Below, in pieces: positions 23,002 through 37,006 of a stretch of 64,000 nt of DNA. The translations under genes and the position numbers were made by a program. This DNA comes from Oxyruncus cristatus (Eukaryota; Chordata; Aves; Passeriformes; Cotingidae): positions 792,565 to 856,564 of the forward strand of contig VXAY01002117.1 of NCBI GenBank assembly GCA_013399855.1, read 5' to 3'. The notes below the pieces were generated by a model. That model made no database searches, was not told the origin of the DNA, and saw only the letters and a program-made list of their open reading frames with translations. Numbering within the stretch: position 1 is the first letter of the stretch; each line of letters starts with the position of its first letter.

Positions 23002-26000
23002 ACCAAGCTATGAGGGCAGCACCAGCCTCAGAAAGCCTACAACAGTCAAACTTCATAATTTTTTTTTTGTGCCTTCAGCAAAATAAAATCCATCACTCAT
23101 TCTTCTAACAAATAATTCTGGTCAGGTTACTTACTAATGTTTCTACAATTTAGCACAAATTCATTTTTTCATCTGGAAACATTTAACAGAAGGTGCACCC
23201 AATAGATACCTCAATGAACCACACATCAGTTTCTTAGTAATCAGCTAAAGAGATCATTTCTACCTTCTACATTTTCTACCTTCCACTTTCTGAAAGCTTT
23301 TCAAATTCCACAGTTTTTTGCACCTCTGCCCAGCCCGGAGGGAACAGGAGACCTGTCAAAACAACATCAAGCAAAGCAGGAAGTTTCCTTTACCACTGCC
23401 ACAAATTAGTTTCTGACAGAGGCTGTTGAAAAAGAAAAGCTACAAAGTAGGACGACTTCACTGGCAAATTTCATCTGCAGGGTTTCACTGAAAGAGGAAA
23501 ACCAAAGGGTCTACGCTGGTTAGCAGGACCACAAAGCTTCTTCCTCACACGGATGCTCTGGACCATGTCTACCCCACTGAGGTGGAAAGCCTTGTGGAAA
23601 GAAGGGTGGTCTCAGCCCATGGCTGAGAGCTGCAGGTCCTGGACACCTGCAGAGGAGGCAAGAGGAGGACACAAAATTGACATCAGCCCCCAAACATCTC
23701 AATATCAGGACACTCAGGTTTGACGTATAAACTTTGCAAGTCACAGTTTGCTGGTTTTTTGGTTGGGTTTATTTTGTTGCAACAGCAGGTTCTGTAGGTC
23801 CAGTTTCCCTCAAAAACCCTTCTGAAAAGAACATGTCTACCACTGAAAGCTGAAAACCAACTGCAATCACTGTGACTGTTAGGATGCTCAAGTGAATGTA
23901 TGTTGTAGGTGGGACGTACTCAACTCTGCAACCCAGAAATACATTTCCAGTGCTTTTAGTTTATTTAAGAAAGGTCAGCTGCAGTTCTGTAAATGGAGCA
24001 TACCTCCAGCACCAAGGGTCTAAAGTCACAAACTGAGCTGGAACATGCATCTCCTTACTGCAAATCCCCTAGTAATCTCAAAAACAGGAAATGAAACAAA
24101 AGCCCACAAATAAATTGTATTTCAGTCCCTGGTCAAAATACTGGACATTTCTTCCCAGAACCTCTGACCTTGACTTCATATCTCATGGAAAATAAAGATT
24201 TCTGCTTAGGATCACGTTTTCCTCTCTATGCATATCTTCAGCCCTCAGGTCAAAGAAACCTTAGGAGCCAAAAAGAGAAGAAACCAAAGTACTCTCCAGA
24301 GCTAAGCTTGCTCACACTGCCCTTCCAGCTGCTTGGAAGGAGGCCCCTTCTCCCATTCTCTCACCAGGGAAATGCCAGATCCTGACCCCAGGGGCTTCCA
24401 CACGGGGAGGATGATGCTGCAACCCTTCCTCTCGTGATGCCGGCACAGCAGGATGAAGGCAAAGGTCATCCAGATATCTCAATCTTCTACCACGTTCACC
24501 TCCTGCCACTCCACAACCATATGGCAGACAACAAAGTTACCAAATGAATCAGGGCTTTCTCCTTCCAAGTAGCCGTTAGTGTTACTTTACCTAATTCTTG
24601 CCAACATCTACACTGCAAGATGTCATCATACTGCTATCAATTCATAGGATCATTTTCCAAATGTTCAGTGATTAAAATGAACTTGCTCCACTAACCTCCT
24701 TCTCAAAGACAGCAATATAGGAAGTATTAAATATTACTGAACCCAAAACTTAGGAAACTGAAAACTTTTTTTTGGTTTATTTTCAAACACTTCAGTTGAA
24801 CTTATTTTGGGCTTCTTCCTGCCTACTCCTGTTGCATATTCTCCCTCCATTTTAATCTTTACAGGAAACAATACCTAGTGCTTTCTCTGTGTCAGAACAG
24901 TCTCCCTGCATGGTATTAATGCTGCAGGTTCCTCTTGCTCATGGCAAGTGCCTTCCAGGACTCGCATGTAGAAAAGAGTAGGAAAAGCTTTTCTTTATGC
25001 TAACGGGATTGGCATCTTTTCCTCATGCTACCGCTTGCTCAGAACTACACTTCACAGATTCATCTCTCCTGCTCTTTCATTCCTTCTCACCATTGCTGAT
25101 TCTGAGACACAGTCACCTACTTAAATTCTGCTTGAGCTCAAGTTGTGTGGCGTTAAGATGTTTTTAATTTCTAAGGAAGGGAAGATTTAGAAAGACTGTT
25201 CTCACTTTTCAAAGCACGTGCACACACAGAGCTTCCTCTGGTTAGTACATCATTAGTATTTCTTTCCAAGAATTCCATTGCTTGCAAATAGACTATTTTT
25301 CAGGGATATGTGCTCGGTGTAAAATCTTGCATGGAGGTGTTGATTAGCCAAACGCCACTCAATTTACATGTCTTTTTTTTTTCCCCCTAGTTTGGATCTT
25401 TAGGAACACCCTGGGAGGCTAATGGGAACAGAAAAAAAGATTTGTATAAAACGAGCCACGTGTTTGCTATGAAATACAGGTAAAAGGGACCTCCTGGACA
25501 GCTGTAACTTGTGTCTCCAGCAGATGAGTAGGAAAACAGCCTGTTATTTGGCTTCTGCTGAATCAGATTAACACAGGCAGAGGAAAAAAGGAAGACTTGA
25601 AGTCTATTCTCCCATGCTCATTCATGTGACCTTCTGACAAGAAATTAATCTCTTGACCCCGTCCATTTAGCAATAGCAAAGAACAAAACTCCTGTTTCAG
25701 TTACCGAGGAACACCACAGCGTTGACCACAAATACTTGCCTAACTCTGCTTCTGGAGAACTTATATGTAGGTAAATCACACAGTTCATTACACAGAATAT
25801 TGAAGCTTGGAGGGGGGGGAAAGAAACACAAACAGAAAAATAAAAAATGAGTATTAGTTAAGGTTTGGTTTTACAGAAATGCAGGAAAGGAGCTAAGATG
25901 GACGTTTTCCCATTTGGAAAGCCAAAGCCATGTATCTTAGCCCATGTTGTATCTCCATATTAAAATCACAGACCACAGATGGTGCTGCAAATACTCAGAG

Positions 26001-28580
26001 CCTTAAAAAAAATCAGGTAACTTATTCACATTTCCATGTTCTAAAACCCCTTTCGAAGTGGTTTACTGAAGTCACACAACACTTTAAAATTTGTTTAAAA
26101 AACCTGTTTGTTTCAGCCAAGATTGAATTTGACTTCAGACTCTGTTCACATACCCAAGACTAGAGAACAATTCAAAATTTGTTCATCCCATGGTTAAACC
26201 GTTCACAGACCTGCAATTATTACACTCTGGTATAAAATATTACTTCTAATTTATGAGCCTTATCTGAGGTAACATGGTGATTGACGCTGAGTAAGGAAGC
26301 TCTTCCGAATTTCACTTGAGGTTAAGCATTTGATTTTCAACATATGCAAAAGAAAGAAAAAAAAAAAAAGTGTTCTAGTTATAACATGAAGCTGACATTT
26401 CCGAAATGCCAGAGGAAAGACTGCCAATACGTCTTTGCTTCTTCCAGCATTCCTAAATTTTCCCTGTCATCATTTTGAAATAGTGGGAGTCATTCCTCAC
26501 AGCACGGAACCCCTAAGCCTCTTTGATACCAAAATTGACAGCTATGCAGCAAAAGCCATGAAAACTGTTTTTCCTTTGTCAGATTAAAAGCAGAGCACAG
26601 ACACCTTAAAATAGGGCAAAAATCCAGAGAAATTTGAAAGATTTTTGAGGCTCTTGACACACAGCTGAACCAAACCTTTGGGAACAGCCAACAAACACTG
26701 TAGTTCAGATACACTGAGTCTATAAGGGACACTGAAAATTGAACTTATTCTAGAAATCCTCTGAAAACATGGCTGAATGGCTACTGTGCTTTGTATTCAC
26801 AGACAGCAGCAGCAAAATCCCCCTGAAGTAAACCTGGCCTCAGAGGCAGACACAGTCTGGGGAGTGGTGAAATCCCAAGTTAATATTTCCTGCTCCATAG
26901 TCACTCTTTCCCCATCTTATTACACAACCCACCCCTGTAACAAACATCTCTTCCTCTGCACAGATACCCACACAAACCCTCACATCTCAGTGCCTTTATC
27001 TACGGGAGTTTTAATACCTTTGGCTAGAGGAGTGCTACATTAAAAGGGGAGGCTAATTTTGTTGATTTCCTTTGTCCCCTGCACCACACCAGAAAGGTAT
27101 CATGCTCAAGCAACTTCTCCACCCTCAGGATGCTGCTCTCCTGTTTCCCCTCTCCCTCCGTGCAAGCCTTTTAAATCACTTTCAATAACTCAAAGAAGTC
27201 ACACATTTGCCTACAAACCAGGACTAAGCTTGATGCTATACCAAAACCAAGGGGGAGCCTTCAGCTCAGAGAGTTGATGTGATCCATCTTTTCAGTTTAC
27301 CCAGCTGACAAGTAATACGAGCAAACCGTTCGTCTCCTACAGCAAGTAAGTGAAATTGCAGTGTCCAAAAGCTTTTGAGATGGATTAAGAGTAACTGAAT
27401 GAAGCTAGCTGATTAAGAATGTGTTGCATTAGGCACTGAGGTGTTTAAACAAAGATTAAGAAAGAGTGCATATGTTTCAGCTGGGAGAACTGAAGTAATT
27501 AAAGGACACGAATCCCACTGAGCGATGCAGCACAGACAGTACTATTGGAACATCAGGCCACAAATGGAGACTGTGCCAGTACTAACCTGTTCAGAATACC
27601 AGAGTTGCTTTCTGGTCAACCCAATAGCTTAAGTTCTACCTGAAGAAACAGATTAACACATATTGCATGTGGGTCTAAGAAATTAATCTTCAGCACATTT
27701 TCTTGAGCGCTTTTACACAGACATTGGATGAAGTCAAAAACGCTGGGCCTCGACAGGTTCCCTCAGGTCATGAAATCCCATTCCCTGCTACAGCACAGAA
27801 GCACATCGGGTGCCTACCACAACACCTCCACTCTCCCACAGACCCACCCCAGCAGCATCCAGGTCCTGGAGTGGTGGGAGGGAGATCAAAGAGCAGCAGT
27901 GAGAGGAATCAAGGCAGAACTGGAAGAGTGGAAGGAGGATTGCAGGGATGCTAGAAGAAAAAGCTTGCCACTGAAGGGGCTGCAGTAGAAGCAGAGTGAC
28001 CAAGGGTAAAGGACAACCAACCACTAATTAGGTTAAAATACACAAGAATCTCCAGGCTACCAACAAATAAACTGCAGGTGAAGTGACAATGCTGTGGAGG
28101 TCCCTCCCATAGCTCCTTCTGGGACTGTCACTTGGGGAAGTCTGACACACCTCTGCGAGTATCAGAGACACGGAAGACACCAAGGGGTTGGAAAACAGCA
28201 GTTTATTCTTCAGGAAAAGCTCCAAAATTACAGGATTTCCATTAGTTTGTCCCACAGAATTTTCCCCTTTGGTTTCAACTTTAATATGGATGATAGGGAA
28301 AGAATATGGAAATGAAGAAGGATTTTTTTAAAAAAAAAGGAGACAGGGAAACCTTTCATTTAATTTAACTTAAATGGAAAGGAGCTTAACTCGTGAAAAC
28401 AACAATAGACAGGGGTCTTTCCTATGACCAAAGCACATACCCAAAAGATCCCTCCCAGAGCCATGGTGAAGCAAAAGTATGTTTTCTAGCATGGAAGCAA
28501 AGCTGCTGCTCAGTCTGTTCTGATACTGTAATCACTCTGTTAGCCACAAATCCCCAGGGTAACTTTCAGCTACACAAGTT

Positions 28581-28614
28581 CTTTTCTTCTTTTTTTTTTA
28601 TTTTTTTTTTTTTT
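28581..28614. repeat. T-rich tract
   Basis: A pyrimidine lead (CTTTTCTTC) runs into T10, a single A and T14. On the minus strand this is an A-rich run. No retroelement body is visible on either side. Confidence 0.85.
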
Positions 28615-30957
28615 AAGAAGCTTTAGAAATAAAGACCTTTTCCATTTGCCTACATGGCATTTTAGTTGAACTGATGAGCTTGGTATTGCAATTCCTACAC
28701 TCATTAATGCAGCCCACATTCAGAACCAAGACCTGCTCTAAAATCCATGGTTCCTGTACACCTAGGAGCTGCATCTAGCACAAGGAGGGTGGAAATTTAG
28801 AATAAATTTAAACCTTTCTGTGTTCATTAAAACACTTAATGAAAAAATTGCTGCCTATAGCAGTTAATGGTAACTTGTTATCGCTCACTAAGACAGCAGA
28901 GCTGCTTTGTAAATACAACAAATGCTATTTCAGCTGCTTTGGCCCTAAATAAAAGAACCAGCATATTGTTCATTCACAAAGGAAAGTGATAGGATTTGTA
29001 TGGTCTGCAAGTGCCTGAACATTGTATTAATGCCACTGAAGCGCAAAGCTGTACAGAACAGGACCCTCTTCTCACTGAGGTCAGGACAGCTTTTGATTCA
29101 AATGGGAGCAAATTAAACCCTGGCACCTCTAAGCTGGTAGAACTGGTAGTAAGAGGACTTTTGTGTCCAGAGCTTTAAGGGCAAAGATAGAGCAATTTGG
29201 CTTGAAAACATTCCACAAGTGCATCACTGCGTTGTGCGATAGCTGCACATCTCTTCACAAAGGAGACGTGTGCCACCATGGTTGGAAAGCACAGGTATTC
29301 AAATTCAGACAGGCACCATTTGTATTGGTTTTTGAATGCTTCAACCAACCAAACCTCAGAGACAACATGAAAGTCATGCAGATTTCAATCACAGTCATTT
29401 CTGGAACTGCCAAAAGTAGAAGGGAATATCCTCTGCCTCACGTTTTTAATCAGCTTAGAAACAAAATACCGGAGTATTTTCTCACCGTCTCACATCACTG
29501 AACAAACGTTAACACTTTCATCCCAAAACAAATGATGCTACAGAAACTATTCAGTCACCAGGGCAATGGGAGGAAAACATCACCAGGTTGCTCCTTAGTC
29601 TGTCAGTAGAGCCTGCAGTGCCACAGTTGGGCTCCACCACCCCAGTGCCCCAGGCAGAGACACACTGCACACACTGCACGCCAAGCCAGCACCCACTCAC
29701 AGACAGACCACGCAGTATTGCACGACTGTTCTTTGTAACCTGTGCCTGCTGATACACCTATTGCCCCTCAGAGCACTACAGGCAGCAAAACTGGAACCAC
29801 CGAGCCCTAACTGGGACTTTGATCTGCTATTCTTTTTGTACAGAAACTTTTCTAGCAAAAATCTCTTATAACCAGTATGGCACAAACTGGCAAGTGACAG
29901 CAAAGCAAGCTCTGGGGAACATTCGTAGGGACCTGCTCTAAGGCAAAGACATCTATTTTACCACGCTGAGTTTAATACATCGCATTTCACCTATTACGCT
30001 GAGCAAGGGCAAGGTCCTTTCCCATACTCACAGCAGTGGAGTTAAATTATGCATTCAGAGCTAATTATGTGATATGCTGTTTAAACCCTGTCATTATACA
30101 TGTCAAATAAGGAGAATGCAAAAATGTAGCTCCCAGGCAAATAAGACAGACACGAGGGGTGGGTGAAAGACACCAACTTCCCCCAAAGGACTGTAATGCC
30201 CAAGACACCAGTTGTTTACCTCCATCATCTGGACAAAACTCGGGTGTGTGGCAAGGACATGAAATCCTGATCGTTCGGTCTCCCAGTTGAGGTGGAGGTG
30301 TGTTGGCAGATGTGGGTGCCTGTTCTCTCCAGTTCCAGGTGCTTTCTTAAACCAAGCGTAACTGATGAACCATCTTGCAAGGTAGCATGGGCTGGGAGTT
30401 ATTTTTTCTTCTCTGGTTTTCCTCGTTATGCACGTTCTCTGTAGTCTGGAGGAACTGCGAAGGTTTGAAAGCCGTGGAAATCACGCAGCCCCAAACTTAC
30501 GGAGAGACTTACTCTGGCACGTATCAGGAACAATCATCAGTGACTTATTTGGTTCCCAGTCACCCTCCTGCTCCCCAGGGGCAGGCAGTAGGAGCATCCC
30601 CACAACCTCTGGCGGCAGCACTGGGAGCCTGCCTGGCAGCCTGCCAGCGGCCACCTCTCCTCTTCCACAAAAGGCTGGCAGGGCTGCAGAGGGCTTTGCT
30701 GGCAGGAGCAGGAAAGGAGGAGAGGGAGGAAAGGTGTTCTCTCCCAGCATAAATACAGCTGTTTCCACAGATGCATGCCTCTAAAAGCACTGCTTTCGTT
30801 TTAGGTCAGAGTGCGAAGTCCCACTGGCCCTTCACATGCGGCCCCTACTTTTGGTAGCCAAGGCCAGAAATCTTGAGAAAAGAATGATCCCTTTTTGACC
30901 TGGAAAAGTTTGTTGAGAAATGATGGCAAAATCAGGCTTCATCTCTATCGGCTAGGA

Positions 30958-31022
30958 CTAAATCAGAGAATATCCTGAGTTGGAAGGGAGCCACAAGGAC
31001 CATCGAAGTCCAACTCCTAAGT
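30958..31022 (-). mobile_element. CR1 LINE 3'-tail fragment
   Basis: The plus strand reads AATCAGAGAATATCCTGAGT, TGGAAGGGAGCCACAAGGAC and CATCGAAGTCCAACTCC. This is the reverse complement of a CR1 3' end of the same type as the tail at 62.74 kb (GGACTCAATGACCCTTGTAG...CTAACTCAG). The element is severely 5'-truncated and lies in minus orientation. Homology fades after CAACTCC, so the right limit is approximate. Confidence 0.85.
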
Positions 31023-34000
31023 GAGAACAATGAAATGCAGGAAAGCCCCCATGAGCAGGCAGGGACATGAAGCATAGGATCACCCTGTCTCTAGCAGTGG
31101 GGAATCCCTATTCCCCAGGAAAATAAATTTCTGGCATATGGCATTGCTATGGCTCCTGCTGATGGCTGCTCCTGTCAGGCTCCCTGCTGCTCCATCCCAA
31201 GCCTCCCAGTCAGCCCATAGCCAGCACTGCTCCTCCCCTCATAGAAGCAAGGGTAGGCTGGTCCTGTGGCACAGTGAGCCTGCACCCTCCCAACAGCCCA
31301 GCCAAGTCTTTGGTTTCCCAAGCTTTCTTGGCACTGTCTGCCTGCACCCAGACACATCCTCCCTGCACAGCCAGCCTTCTCCTCCTGCCTTGGCCACAAC
31401 AAGCACCCCAACGGCTCACACCCCCCACTGCAGGGTTCTTCAAAACACTTTCCTGGAGGTTTGCCCAACTTGAATGAAGCCACTGCAGTTCCTCTTATTT
31501 ACACCAGGACTGACACCAGGCTAAAAACAGAGGCAAGTTTCAGGACAACAACAATTAACCTTCAGAGGTGTCCTTCAGAGGGATGAAGTTGAAGTCCAAA
31601 ACTCACTTCATCCCATATAACGACAGTGATTTATAACAGTCCAAAGGGATGTTTGCACCTCCAAACCCATGCCTTTTTAAGTTTTCTAAAAAAAACCCTG
31701 AAAACGTCGTCTTCTTTGTCACAGCGAATATGTACCTGATTAAAACGCTGACCCACCAGCAGGACACCAGAATTCTTTGCTCTGTCCTGGCTTGTGCAGT
31801 GGGTCCAAACATCTACAGCCAGCACGATTATAGATGGTCCACAGGGTAACAGGCACAGAGGTAAAACTGCCAAGCAGCAAAAGTAGCCAAGTTCCATTAA
31901 TCACTGACAAAGCGTCCTGATGCTAAATCCCTCACATTCATCTTTTCCTGAGCGCTTCACTTCGCAGTTTATTACAAACAGAGCTTGGCTTCAGAACCTT
32001 GGTAAACCCCCACACAGAGCCACATTTTTCAAACTGTCATCCCAAGCTGTCCTGTGCCCTCCTGACCATCCACAAACATTACTCCGCGTTTACATTACTT
32101 CCATTAAGAGCATTTTTAATTATTCTTCCAGCCCAACAAATGAGCATTCACAGTAATTTGGACACTGGCACTGTCTGCCTGCGGCAGGCAGATGCTACTG
32201 TGCTCAGTAGAAGAGGAAGCTACTTTTATTTTAGCAGGAGGGCAGTAAAAGCTTCTCACAATAAGCAACACCAGTGAAATTTTACTCCTTTTTTCTGCTG
32301 CTCCCTGTCCCTTGCTCTCTGGGGGAACAGCACTGCTCCTGTTTGCAGCAGGGAGCCCACCTGGAGAGAAGCAATGCCAAAGGACAGCGGCCTTTGATGG
32401 TCCACACATGTTTACATGAAAAGTACATATTCCTCATTGCATCTGGAAAGCCGGCCAGACCTTACATGTTGCACATTTCCGTATTTTGGAAAGCAGTATT
32501 TTTAAAGGATGTCAGGGTCCTTTGCTTATATTGAAACGTTAACTATCCTGCAGATCAGCTGCAATTATCTTATGACTCACCTTCTAGTGGTGGTGTGAAT
32601 TTTGAAAAAATATTTATGTTTTAACTAAGTGAGAAGATAAGAAACTTTTCATTTTCCACAGAGTACTATCATTTCACTAACAAAGGCTTCAGAGGTTTTT
32701 TATCTTCCCTTGTCTCCCCATCACACGATTTGTACCACTCTTTTCCCTAGATCTTATACACATTAGCAAGCAGTTAATTCCCTTTGTTCCTCCACCTACC
32801 CCACTCAATACTCCTCTGCCTTTCCCATGTCCATTGGCCTACAGTTACACAGCCTGGCTCTCCCAGGATTTCATGGAAGTGACCACACCTTAACATAGAA
32901 AAATCTCATGTGGGCTCTTTTCAACCTCAATTAGCGAATGCCTGGACCATTCTCTTCACCTACCTGAGTTTTTCATGCCTGTAAAATGCTCAGCAATTAC
33001 GTCCAAAAGCACTGCCCAGGAAAACTTTTCAGAGTTTTAAGCTGCTCCCAGTGAAAGGGGAGGTGGAAAGACCCAGGGACAGGATACAAACCCCTCGCAA
33101 CTCAGATCCCTGGGTCAGGTACAGGATGCACCAGCTACTCCTTAAAGGGTATGAAGGCAACCCAACTGGTCTTTACAGTAAAAGCTCCTGTAACTACAGC
33201 ACTGCTCGATCAGCTGAGCCATGGAGAGATGGCTCTTTAAAAGCCACTTGAGTTTCCCATCACCAAGCCATCCCTCAGCTCCAAACAGCTTTTCTGAATC
33301 ACTGTTATTGAATTAACTGGCGGAGCCCAAAACCAGCCAAAGATGGTAGATATCTGAGTTGCCACTAAAAGTGAAACTGCAGCCCAGGTGTATCTCTGTG
33401 CACTGGAAGTGCCTGCACCATTCAGGATAGAAACACTTTGCAAAATTGGTCCCTGAGGTCCCTGACAGGAAAAGCTTTCTGTGGATATTAAACTTAGATT
33501 AGGCCAGATTCTTCCTCAGGGTAACTCTGAACTGCAAAGTGAGATTGACTTATTATTATCATCAAATTATCATCATTTTTAGCTACACTTCTGCTTATCC
33601 GCTTCCCAGACCTTCAGCTCCTTCGTAGAGGAGAAGGCTGTGAGAGCTGGGAGAACATGAAGTACCGTACGACACATCTGTCTGTACATTTTCAAGGTGA
33701 GAAAATCTTAAATGCTGGCAGTAACGTCAAAAAAATTACCAGGGACTTAGCACAGAGCAGTTGAAAAGAAAAGATATATTTCTGTGCCAGTGCTTGGAGG
33801 TTGATAGGACGCTGAAAGCTCTCGCAATTTTCTTGCCATTCAAATGGAAGCTGCAGTAGTGCAAATTCAGAATCAGCAGACTGCAGCAACTGTAGATAAG
33901 AGAGTCAATGTCCCTTGGTTTCCTCGTCATGGCTGTTTAAGTCCCAACTCAATAAACTTCTTGTGCCCTCGGTATCTTGAGATTCAGTAGGCTGCTTGCT

Positions 34001-36981
34001 CTCCTAAAAGTTACTGCTTCCCCAGAAATAGCCGCTAACTTCCGGAGTGAAGGGGAGCAAATCTGTTTGCTCAGCTCCACGGAGGCCAGAAACTTCCTGG
34101 TTTTGCTAGGAAGACTCTCCAACAAAGACACTAAAACAGGCAACAAAAAATCCCTTTTGAGGACCTCTTATCCCCTGGTGCAGAAGTCGCCACCCCGGCA
34201 GAACAGCCCACGTGCAAAGCATGCGTAAGTGCACAAAGACTTAGGTGGTTCTAATTTCTGTGCTCTGTATAGAATCAGCAAAGCACAGAAACCTCTCAAA
34301 ATAATCACTGTAAGTCTTTATAAGTCTTCTTCCAGGCTAAAATTCCACGTAAGGCTTTTCAATTGCTCTCCAAACAAACACAAGGGCAAAGAGCAATGCT
34401 TCTCTGCTAAAACTGCAACTGCAGACCACAGGCATCTTCCATCAGGGACAACTGAACCATTCTGTTGGGCTCTGAAGAGGTACTTCATGTACTAAATGTC
34501 TGTGCATCCACTGTGCTAAGTATTTATCCAGCCTGGAGCTTCAAGGCATGTAATAACAAGCTGTAAAAACGTGTCAGCAGAATCTGAGCGGAAGTTGCCA
34601 AGTGTCAAAATAGGAGAGTGTTTAAACATTTGCAAATTTTGCTTATGATACAGCAGCACAAGGCAAACATATCACCATTAGCATTTCAAAAATAGTTTCT
34701 GAATGAAAGGAGGCTTTAAAAATAACTTTGTTTTCTCCTGGCATCCCTATGCTAATAGATTCTTCTTTTAATTAAAAAAAAGTCTCTTGTATGCAGGCAC
34801 CAGGCGTCACCATCTACTTGGGCAATTCCAGAGCCTCTGGAAAAGCAAACCGGAGCGTGGTCCACCTCTCACTTCTCCCCAACAAACCTGGGAGGTTTTG
34901 AGCACAGATTGGTGTCTCATGCTGTTCCAGATGTCCACATTCCAGTCACAGGTGACAGTGAGCTTGTGGGGATCTCTCCAAGGGATCTCTTTCAAGCAAA
35001 CTGCACCTCAGCACTGAGAAACCTGATTAACTTCTCTTACAGATAAATCAACTGAGCCAGACAGAAATTAATTTGTTAGCACAAAGTCACCAGATTACCA
35101 CTTGCACCACCATTAATATCATAGCAGACAGTAAAGTATTAAAGCAACAGCAAACAACACAAAATATAAGGTAGGAAAATGAAAAAGTGAGATTTCTATT
35201 GATAGAAAGAGTCTAAGTATGTAATACACAAACATACTATACTGCATAGCTGCAGAGGTGGTGAATTCCAGTTACACAGGCCCTCCTTACCCATAGGATG
35301 CTTTGCTGTGCAATGCCAACATTTCTCCAGACCATTTTATGCACATGCTGCAAAATATACTGAGCTGTTTAATCTACTTTTCAGTACAGCGTTTTTTTTC
35401 ACTTTCCTCTCATTATCTTCTCAGGTATCCAGCTCAGGTCTGGAGTTTGCAAACACTTCTAACCAATTCGAGAATTATCTACCCGGAAATCTCATTAGCT
35501 AAGATACAGAAAGCATAGCTAAAACAGATAAAGATGAGTCATTTTGTTTATATTAGCTGAAAGGACACGACAAACAGCTGAGAAGACCTAAAATTACACA
35601 CATAAGTGAACCAAGACTAAATCTGAGTACAGCACTGAAACAAAAACCCTGAATCACCAAGAATTCTGCAAGTAATGTCCTCTGGAAAGCAGAGTACAGT
35701 TTCAATGGTAAGTACCTTCTGTCACTATTTTCATTCAGAATTTCTATAGAGTTTGTCACTCATTTCCCCAAATACCTCGCTGCTATAGTTTAAAAGATTC
35801 CATCTTACTCAGTGGCTTTTTACTTCCCAGCTCAAAACAGACAGATAGACAGAAGCACTGTATTGTGACACCTGTAGCGAAGAGGCTGCAAAGTTTTAAA
35901 GTATTTTGGAACTGGTCATTTCACAGGCTTTCCGTGTCAGGGAGGTCATTCAGTGTGGTGGTGTTAACAAACAGTGCCATGAGCAACCAGTTAGAAGAAC
36001 TTCAGTAATTCTGCCCGTGTTCACATCACAAGAGAACAAGTTCTGTAACAGTGCTGAGCACACCCGGGCCACTCCACAAGCTCCAGGCAGTTCTGAGACC
36101 TAATTCACACCCAAAGTAGGCATACCTTGAGTTTGACCTCAAATCCATCAGACTGCAGCATTGGCTGGGAGAAGGAAGTACTTTTCCCCCACCGTTTGAA
36201 GAAAGCAAGGTGACCAGCAGGAAACGAAGGTGACTCTACTATAAAAACAGAATTAAGATGTGCCCTGGTGATAAGGCACAGCCCTTCCCTGCTCCCATTC
36301 ACCAATTAGCACTACAGAACACTGTGCCTGGTTTTAGCTTCAAGCCTTCTCATAACAATATATTTATGCACATCTTTAAACACTTTAAGAAGTGGGTCCA
36401 AATTAATATAAACTGATTAATTCCTTAACTTCAAAGTGATGGGCAAGTTTCAGCCTTTTAAGATACCCTCCCCTGCCACACCCTGGAGGGGCCTGATTTT
36501 CGTGAAGCACCACTCACCCTCTCTCTGGGAGATCCCTTCCTGCCGTGACTCCAACAGCCAGCCAGAACTGCAGGTCACGCTGGAGAGCACAGGGTGCACA
36601 GCGTCAAACACCACATGTATCCAAAGCTCACGTCCAAATCCCGACCAGTTCGCTTCCTTCTCGAGCGTCCGTATCTGAGCACAGAAGCTGACTCCCTGTA
36701 CCACGCAACAAGACTACCTTGTGCTCCAGAGGGTGACACGCAGAGAGGCCTCCTCTTCTGGCTGGAGCACAGACACTAAATCCTCAAGTGTTCACAAGAG
36801 CACATTCAGTTTCCAGGCTGCAGCCTTTCACAGCCCACACCTCGTAGGAAAACCCCATCCTGACACACAACATCTCCAGGTGTCAGAGCCCAAAGAGCAC
36901 TTACCCTGCAAAGAGTGTAAGCTGCTGAAGGAACTGGCTGAACAGATTTGAAACCCTGAAGTTTTACGCTAACAGGTTAAA

Positions 36982-37006
36982 GGGGGGGAAAAAAAAAAAA
37001 AAAAAA
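36982..37006. repeat. G7A18 homopurine tract
   Basis: Seven G are followed directly by eighteen A, then GAAA. It is a purine-only tract of at least 25 bp. No retroelement body is recognisable beside it. Confidence 0.9.

Larger units (their letters stand above)
13811..30386. other. Unique non-coding DNA with simple repeats
   Basis: No gene could be supported across this stretch. It holds a GA-rich run at 14595-14618, inverted repeats at 16337-16363 and 17106-17160, a T12/(CTTT)n tract at 16891-16926, T12 at 17251-17262, A12 at 18789-18800, an A/C-rich (AAAC)n-like block at 22950-23001, T10 at 25373-25382, an A-rich run at 26350-26369 and a T-rich tract at 28581-28614. GC-rich segments around 19.7-20.7 kb are open in several frames on both strands at once, which argues against coding. 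Confidence 0.5.
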
